Assembly: GCA_942159475.1 (NCBI GenBank)
Contig: OW804094.1
Coordinates: forward strand, 19,573,067-19,637,066
From: Sthenelais limicola
Lineage: Eukaryota > Annelida > Polychaeta > Phyllodocida > Sigalionidae
Direction of reading: 5' to 3'
DNA: 64,000 nt
Below the pieces are notes generated by a model. The model ran no database searches. It saw only the letters and a list, made by a program, of their open reading frames with translations, and was not told the origin of the DNA. The position numbers and the translations under genes were made by a program. This document shows positions 58,438-64,000 of the stretch, in pieces; position 1 is the first letter of the stretch, and each line of letters begins with the position of its first letter.

Positions 58438-58585
58438 GAACCTAATGAGAATGTGGTACGAGGGACACTATTGCACTGTCCGAGATGTTAGACAACATCA
58501 AGGAGAGTGCAATAGTGACCTGAGTACCACATTCAAATTTAGCTTCTATTTTTAGTCCCACGTTGCTGTGTATAAGTAGCTGTGT
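58438..58585 (-). repeat. Right arm of the 1.2-kb inverted duplication
   Basis: Contains an additional internal hairpin (58452-58546: 'gaatgtggtacgaggg' against 'gagtaccacattc' with 'agtgcaatagtg' pairing inside). Confidence 0.6.
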
Positions 58586-58807
58586 ACTGGGGGAAGAAAG
58601 AGGGAATGGCATACATACCACACACATTGAACTGGTGCAAATAATTACCACACTATTCCCACCCATACAAATAGCATGTGGTACATACACCAACGTGGAG
58701 TAAAACGTTAGATTCGTCACTGATAGTTCTATTTTGTATCACATTACCAATAATAAATGTACATTTTGTCTCAAGTAGGTTTATAACTTGAATGTATATT
58801 CAGTATA

Positions 58808-59118
58808 CATAGATTTCACTGACGTCACGGCCCTGGCCATGTTTGGGGTCAAGTTAGATGGCTATGTGTGCTGCGATACTTGAAAATATCGTTTTCTGGC
58901 TGTTTTAACCTTTACCAGTTTTAATCTGCCACAATAATACCTTCATGATAGGTTAGATCATCTGCCTTTAGTGTAGAACTACCCAAGTATCTACTCTTGT
59001 GAGGTTTATCAACTTTGTTTTGATACCCCCGCCATAGACGGCAAGCGTAGCAGTGACCCCAGACATGGTAGCCACTGTGATACCCCAGCCTACTGGGTGA
59101 CGTCATGTGAAATCTATG
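58808..59118. mobile_element. Foldback element with CATAGATTTCAC termini
   Basis: Terminal repeats CATAGATTTCACTGACGTCA and, from the right, CATAGATTTCACATGACGTCA-like sequence, flanked by TATA on both sides (58804-58807, 59119-59122). Inner arms also pair ('catgtttggggtca', 'tgaccccagacatg'). Confidence 0.78.
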
Positions 59119-59706
59119 TATATGGGAAAACTAGTATTAAAGAAGAAAGAAATGAGTACAAATCAAGAGATCACAGGAGGCAGACTGAAACAGTTTATTG
59201 AAGAAACCACATTATATACACATTGATTCTAGAGTTGTCGTGTTCGTTGGTGATTCGATAGTACATTTATATAGGAACTCTGATGCTACCTGGTCATCTT
59301 ACTATAGACTTGTATACTACTACGATTAATTAATCTAACAAGTAATTTAATATCAATAATAATGTTGTTATTCACTGTTACGTAGTCATTGTGTTATATG
59401 ATATAACAATTTAAGAACCTGCCATTGGGCGATTTCTTTTAAACATACATTATTGAAATATAAATCAGTTTTCTACTATATTCATTTGATATGATACATA
59501 CTCCTATTATTGGTGTTGATTTTATTTGTTACCGCAAGCTTTCGGACTGTAGGTGTAATGGTATCTAATAAAATAAACAGAGCGAACCATTACCATACAA
59601 AAAGAGTGACTCGGTGAATTCGCTGTTTTAAATACATTCAATTCAGGCCTACTTCATTGTTTTCAAAATGAAGTTCCGCAGCTCTAAGCCCACTCATGGT
59701 CACTAA
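59119..59706. other. No gene seen, 59119-59706
   Basis: AT-rich, no recognised repeat. Confidence 0.5.
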
Positions 59707-60148
59707 AGCTGGGATTCCACTGAAGTGCTTGTATCTGCGCTCATGGCTCGCTGTTGCTTCACTTTTTTATAGTGTGGTTTTCATTTGCTCTTCGTCCGCT
59801 TTTATTTTTAGCACAAGACAAGCACAGAGTGATTCTACTGGTACGCTAGTTTCCTAATGAAATCAATACAATTCCATTGTTCCGCCCTTACTGCACTCTT
59901 GGATCACTACTAAAAGATGTGGAAAGAGTGCCATGTAGTTGCGCTCAAATCTAACACGTCAGACATTAGCGCAACGTCCTGCGCTCATCTAAAGAGGCGC
60001 ACATAGCATTTTTTAAGGGCGTATAGAAAGTTACTGATTCTATTAGACCTCTCTGGTTTCGCTCTAACTTCGCTTGTTAATTGCTCAGGGAAATAAAAAG
60101 AGCGGGTCATGAGCGGGCCAAAAGAGCGACCCAGTGGAATCACAGCCT
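59707..60148. mobile_element. Harbinger-like element, about 442 bp
   Basis: Ends AGCTGGGATTCCACTG and, from the right, AGGCTGTGATTCCACTG; edges TAA and TAC. The duplicated copy of its right end at 60551 reads TAA at that place, supporting TAA as the original duplication. Confidence 0.65.
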
Positions 60149-60348
60149 TACTGTATAAAATAATGTATACATGTATATCCCACTTTCCAGAGGCAATACT
60201 AACTATGGTTAGCAGGAAATGTTTATGTTTATCCTCCATGTTGCGTATACAATATATATGTATACATTAGAAATAAAATTGCAGCTCTGCGATCTGCTCT
60301 GTCCGGCTGCTCACGATGGAATGCTTGCTTAGTTGCTCGGTATTTCGG

Positions 60349-60885
60349 ATGTGTTACAGGAAATGAATCACAAGTCGCAAAAAGTAGATTTTGAGACATC
60401 ATTATATTTAAAAAGATGAGATCAAACTGATTCCAATAATGGTAAACATGAGGGACATCTAAGAAGTGTTTTAATTTTATATTTGATAAATTCAGTTTTG
60501 AATAAAAGAAGTTTGCAATGTTTCTGGGTGGACTATTACTAGTTGTCTAGAGCGGGTCATGAGTGGACCAAAAGAGCGACCCAGTGGAATCGCAACCTTA
60601 ATGTATAAAATAATGTATGTATATCCCACCTTCCAGAGGCAATACTAACTATGGTTAGCAGGAAATGTTTATGCTCATCCTCCATCCTCCTAAAGTAACT
60701 AAATATACTCTATGAGATGACCTTCAAAATGCATGAATATATTTACGACACTGTCCTGAAATTTGGTAGATGTAATTCATGCTACAAACAGCGTTAAGCA
60801 AAAAATGATAACATGCCCACAAAGAGATGTTGTGAATAAGTCACTTTAACAAATGACAATTCTGCGACTTGTGACTCATTTTGAC
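60349..60885 (-). mobile_element. Family C MITE containing a templated insertion
   Basis: Family C sequence runs to 'ctattactagt' (60543) and resumes at 'taaagtaactaaatatac' (60691); between them is a copy of DNA from 450 bp upstream. Confidence 0.82.
60544..60690 (+). repeat. Templated insertion copied from 60101-60239
   Basis: 135 bp (60551-60685) nearly identical to 60101-60239, including both element and non-element DNA, with 7 bp and 5 bp of extra bases at the edges, dropped into the family C copy. Confidence 0.8.
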
Positions 60886-60916
60886 TCTTCTACACAAAGT
60901 GGTAGCAGGTAACATA

Positions 60917-60926
60917 ATGGCCGAGG
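60917..60926 (+). CDS. Possible micro-ORF exon 1 (MAEG...)
   Basis: ATGGCCGAGG immediately followed by the strong donor GTGAGT, with a favourable start context (G at +4). It begins about 30 bp after a family C element. Phase 1. Confidence 0.3.
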
Positions 60927-61333
60927 GTGAGTATCTATATAGGTGGGTTTGTTTTAAAGAAATTTTATTTGCGTAACATTTTCGGACAATCCGGTAATCC
61001 CATGTACACAAAGGAAAAACATATACAAAGTTTAATATACAATAGTAATTGCATGAGAAATTTTACAGATATGTATCAACTGTACGATACTAATACATCT
61101 TACACCGCAGATTTTAAAAAAAAGTAATCAAGATATATACAACAATAAGTAGAATTTTTGGTATTTTTGTCCCGAGTTTGTATAAAAAAAACTTTTAAAA
61201 GTACTCGAAGAGTAAGAACATTTTTCCTCGGTTATTTCATTTGTTTGATGGAAATCTTGACTGCAATATTCTGGTGAATATAATGATCTTTATATAGTGT
61301 GTTCCTCGTTAACACCTTATGTCTTTTTTACAG

Positions 61334-61401
61334 GATCTGTTTATAGCCAGTCATTCCAAGGGCTACAGCAGCTTAACACTAGGGGTCGTCTCCAACTTTA
61401 A
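61334..61401 (+). CDS. Possible micro-ORF exon 2
   Basis: Acceptor gtcttttttacag followed by a phase-1-compatible frame. Joined to the exon at 60917 it gives 25 residues (MAEGSVYSQSFQGLQQLNTR then GRLQL) and TAA. It converges on the GRL gene, whose stop lies 90 bp away. It may be a true small protein, the 5' end of a longer transcript, or chance. Confidence 0.3.
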
Positions 61402-61490
61402 TGTTTATTAGCTCAACCACCAGGTTTGATAAATTCCACTATGAGTCAGCACTCCATACATTGGAACAATAATATCAGGGATCTCCAGCA

Positions 61491-61661
61491 TTATGGGTGA
61501 CACATTGTAGCATTTATCAAAGAGCATTGGTGCAACAGGTCGCTTTGATTCATTGCCACCAAGCTGCATGAGAGCTGACTCAGAATACCATTGGCTTTAT
61601 CTCCTCCTCCCGGACGAAATTGTACGATGGTAATTGAGTAAGTGACTATTGCCCCGATGAT
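61491..61661 (-). CDS. Gustatory-receptor-like (GRL) gene, terminal exon with TM7
   Basis: Last exon of a seven-transmembrane chemoreceptor-superfamily gene. After acceptor TTTTCAG it reads IIGAIVTYSITIVQF, which matches the TYxxxxxQF signature in the last membrane helix of insect gustatory receptors and the GRL proteins of many other invertebrates. The phase-0 intron just before this helix is also characteristic. In insects these proteins form tetrameric ligand-gated ion channels; outside insects their role is mostly unknown. The frame continues for 41 residues after QF, longer than the few residues usual in insects, and ends with TAA at 61491-61493. Only the C-terminal part of the protein is visible. 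Confidence 0.78.
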   Translation of the reverse strand: MIGAIVTYSITIVQFRPGGGDKANGILSQLSCSLVAMNQSDLLHQCSLINATMCHP

Positions 61662-61704
61662 CTGAAAAGAAAAGATCTGAAATTTCTTATTATTGTCATT
61701 GAAT

Positions 61705-61955
61705 TGTGATGCGTCACAGGAAAATGAGTCAGAAGTCGGGAAAAATAGATTTTGAGATATCATCATATTTGAAACCATGGGATCAAGCCGATTCCAATGA
61801 TAGTAAACATTAGGACATTTTGATAAGTGTTTCAATATTTATAAATTTATATCATTATTTCTTAAGTATTTCTGGGTGGACCATCACTAATAAAGTAGCT
61901 TAATATACTCTATTGAATGACCTTAGAAATGAATGAATATTTAACACACAAACAA
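61705..61955 (-). mobile_element. Family C MITE, left part, in a GRL intron
   Basis: tgtgatgcgtcacagg to 'gaatgaccttagaaatg'; the terminal repeat on the right is absent. Confidence 0.75.
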
Positions 61956-62148
61956 TTTCAATTGGAGCTAGCCATGTGAATTGAAAATTATTGGTATGAC
62001 ACAACAAGGTATTTTAGCTTTCTCTGCTTATCATGCACATAATAAACTGATTTACTTCATACCCTACTATTTCAACTGCTAGAATGCCGATCCCCCAGAC
62101 AATAATGTTTTAGAAAGCTTATAAATACTTATTAATGCTTGTATTTAC

Positions 62149-62238
62149 AGTGAGAACCGATCCAAAGTCCAGTGTGAAGAGATGTGCCACAGACACACCA
62201 AGCGATCCTCCAGTTAACCTCATTATAAATGCTTGTAA
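62149..62238 (-). CDS. GRL gene, exon with the TM6-TM7 approach
   Basis: Exactly 30 codons between acceptor CATTTCAG and donor ACT|GTAAAT, phase 0 on both sides. LQAFIMRLTGGSLGVSVAHL then FTLDFGSVLT fits the receptor consensus in which a Gly-rich segment is followed by 'F-x-LD' and the last helix. A family C fragment fills the next intron. Confidence 0.75.
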
Positions 62239-62302
62239 CTGAAATGAGAATGTGGATATTCAGTTTCAGTTTCAGTTTCAGTGGAGCCCCAACAACTGCC
62301 TT

Positions 62303-62530
62303 TATAGTGGATTTGCATAGCCGCCATTTTGAATCATGATTCTCAACGAATTACGGGTTTAATGGTTCAACATAAAATCTATAGAAAATATGTCATTTTC
62401 AGCATAGAATATTTGTCAATGCTCTAATGTCAATTTCCAAGTGTAATGAATGGCACATGTCCCCATATTTCCTATCATAATATTGGTGAAAATATTCCTG
62501 CAATTCCGGATAAAAATGTTGCCAAATCAT
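62303..62530 (-). mobile_element. Family B MITE, truncated, in a GRL intron
   Basis: Left terminus altered to tatagtggatttgcat; ends at 'aaaaatgttgccaaat', about two thirds of the element. Confidence 0.8.
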
Positions 62531-62945
62531 GAAATGTAAGCATTAAATTCATCAATGAGCATGCAAAAGGATTTTTACAGGATTTGGTTGCAAAAAAGAA
62601 CTAACAAGCTCTCAAGAAGTAACAAGTTATCATGAATTTTGGATATGCTCCAATTTTATCCCCGATACATCAAAATTGTATATACTGTTATATATTTGTT
62701 TATACAGGAAGTTGAAGATGAATCGGCTAGGAGAAAAAGATGGCTGGTGAGCGATAATAATAAAAAACAGTGCAGGAAATGATTTTTCAACAATATATAC
62801 ACAACCAGTCAAAATCCACCAAAGTTTTAGTCAAATAACTTTTAGATGGGCTGGAAATGAATGGAACAAAAAGTAGAATATTTTTTAATTTTTGACCAAT
62901 GTTAACTGAGAGTGCAGTTTTAAAGTTATTCCTTATGACACCTAC

Positions 62946-63014
62946 CTCTATTTTTGCAGCTATATTTAGCTTGTGTTGAGGTATCTGAAACAGGACATCC
63001 TCAAACGAGTGAAT
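62946..63014 (-). CDS. GRL gene, intracellular-loop exon
   Basis: Exactly 23 codons (IHSFEDVLFQIPQHKLNIAA then KIE), acceptor CTTTTTAG and donor GAG|GTAGGT, phase 0. It joins directly to LQAF of the next exon, giving the amphipathic helix usual before the last two receptor helices. The intron to the next exon contains a truncated family B copy. Confidence 0.68.
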
Positions 63015-63145
63015 CTAAAAAGATGGATGTATGATGATTGTTCTTAATAAGGTTCATGTAAATTACTTTAAATGCCATCATGATGGCAATTACAAGAACC
63101 AGCGAGAAGATTCTTTACTTGATCACTGGCTTGACAGTTTTTGGA

Positions 63146-63236
63146 GGGTTCAAACTGATCGAGACACATCAGAAAATGGGACGCACCCCGAAAGGGTGAG
63201 TTTCCGTTTTCTGATGTGACAAGATTAGTTTGACCC
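63146..63236. repeat. Compact 91-bp hairpin upstream of the GRL exons
   Basis: GGGTTCAAACTGATC ... ACATCAGAAAATGGG pairs with TTTCTGATGTGACAAGATTA and GTTTGACCC around the tight loop CGAAAG. Could be a tiny foldback transposon or a small-RNA precursor. Confidence 0.6.
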
Positions 63237-63744
63237 AAACAGAGTGCCATTTGCTATTTATTACACACTTTATATGGATGTTAAAGTAAATCTAACTTGT
63301 TTAGCCTTAATTTCCGCTTGAGGAAGCTCAATTCACTGCAACTTATAGGCCTAAGTTACGCGTTCAGGGATGACATCATTTGTGTCAGGTTTGGTAGGTC
63401 AGGCCTATGCTGCGTCAATGAAATTGCATCTTTGCCCAAACTGTTCACATGAACAGTTCGGATCAACCGGACTGCACCCCCAAACTGCACCTTTCTAACT
63501 GCTCACATGTGTAATAAGGGGGCTTCACCCACCTAAGACAGTAATGCACCAAATAGTCCAGCAACTGCCCCTCAATGTTGGTCATTAATCCTTTAATAAT
63601 ACCATTAATTATAACTACCATCATTTTGGAGAAGCTAATCAGTAAATATAGTCATGTCTGTCAAAAAGCTAATTATAATTTAAAATTAGAGGCAAATTGA
63701 TTAAATGAACGTATAATAGCATATATGAGTATTTAATTCATTTA
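63237..63744. other. GRL upstream region, no exon assured
   Basis: A minus-strand frame at about 63515-63630 reads MMVVIINGIIKGLMTNIEGQ and meets a donor CTTAG|GTGGGT, but its phase does not fit the exon at 62946. Confidence 0.35.
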
Positions 63745-63965
63745 GTCCATAGAGTCCATAGAGTTAGGTCTAGCTAGACACAGCAGCGGTCGGAAGACCA
63801 TGGCTATTCTGAAATAAATTGTCACCCGTGAGCCCTTATCTCAATGTAAATGTATTTGATTGATTATTGTAACTTCATCATACATTGTGCATGCTAGTTT
63901 ATAATTTGATTGTTGGTTTACAGAAGATGTGCTGTATAAAAATACTAAATAAAAACATTAATTGA
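63745..63965 (+). mobile_element. Retroposon family G, 5'-truncated
   Basis: Starts at about 'gagtccatagagttaggtc' and ends 'ctgtataaaaatactaaata' with an A-rich tail. Confidence 0.65.
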
Positions 63966-64000
63966 ATTAGGATAGTAATCATTGGAACACAACATGATAC

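Noticed and set aside
63515..63630. Hydrophobic minus-strand frame as an additional GRL exon
   Set aside because: The acceptor is weak and the donor phase does not match the next GRL exon.
1..64000. tRNA, rRNA or other structured RNA genes
   Set aside because: No cloverleaf with A/B boxes or rRNA-like segment was recognised by eye; a covariance-model search would be needed to be sure.

Overview
This is a AT-rich stretch of an invertebrate animal genome. Two things say so: spliced genes whose exons join in frame, and a very high load of short, non-autonomous DNA transposons. A gustatory-receptor-like gene (a family kept by many invertebrates but absent from vertebrates), a long-tailed PHF24 and SINE/MITE types resembling those of marine lophotrochozoans make a marine invertebrate likely. 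I cannot name the species or phylum from the sequence alone.

Three spliced genes can be supported. (1) PHF24 (KIAA1045/GINIP) lies on + at 34880-46919. Eight coding exons join without a frame break into 576 residues: Gly2 myristoylation-type start, charged linker, PHD finger, then four EF-hand-like repeats. (2) An unrecognised small gene lies on - at 51448-55315; four exons are consistent and a fifth start exon is tentative. (3) The 3' end of a gustatory-receptor-like (GRL) seven-transmembrane gene lies on - at 61491-63014 and ends in the family hallmark TYxxxxxQF; its 5' exons lie outside the window or were not found. A possible two-exon micro-ORF (+, 60917-61401) converges on it.

Most of the rest is repeats. 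Family A (about 235 bp, termini GGGTCAGATTTTC, 4-bp target duplications) has about 50 complete or broken copies in three main subfamilies. Family B (about 350 bp, termini AATAGGGGA) has 12 copies. Family C (about 400-500 bp, 40-bp terminal inverted repeats beginning TGTGATGTG) has roughly 25. Also present: PIF/Harbinger-like elements with 3-bp TWA duplications (3646, 46031, 59707, probably 34251), other foldback elements (19589, 50463, 58083, 58808), a SINE-like family F with a 13-bp duplication, a retroposon 3' end G, two non-LTR retrotransposon tails, and several minisatellites. Many insertions are nested, giving a relative chronology.

Layout: 1-34.2 kb, repeats with no convincing gene; 34.9-46.9 kb, PHF24 with MITE-packed introns; 47-51.4 kb, mostly unique non-coding DNA; 51.4-55.3 kb, small minus-strand gene; 55.3-60.3 kb, hairpin-rich DNA; 60.3-64 kb, family C copy with a templated insertion, micro-ORF, GRL gene and a retroposon 3' end. 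The genes show no functional link; PHF24 and GRL both belong to membrane signalling or sensory families, but their proximity is probably chance.
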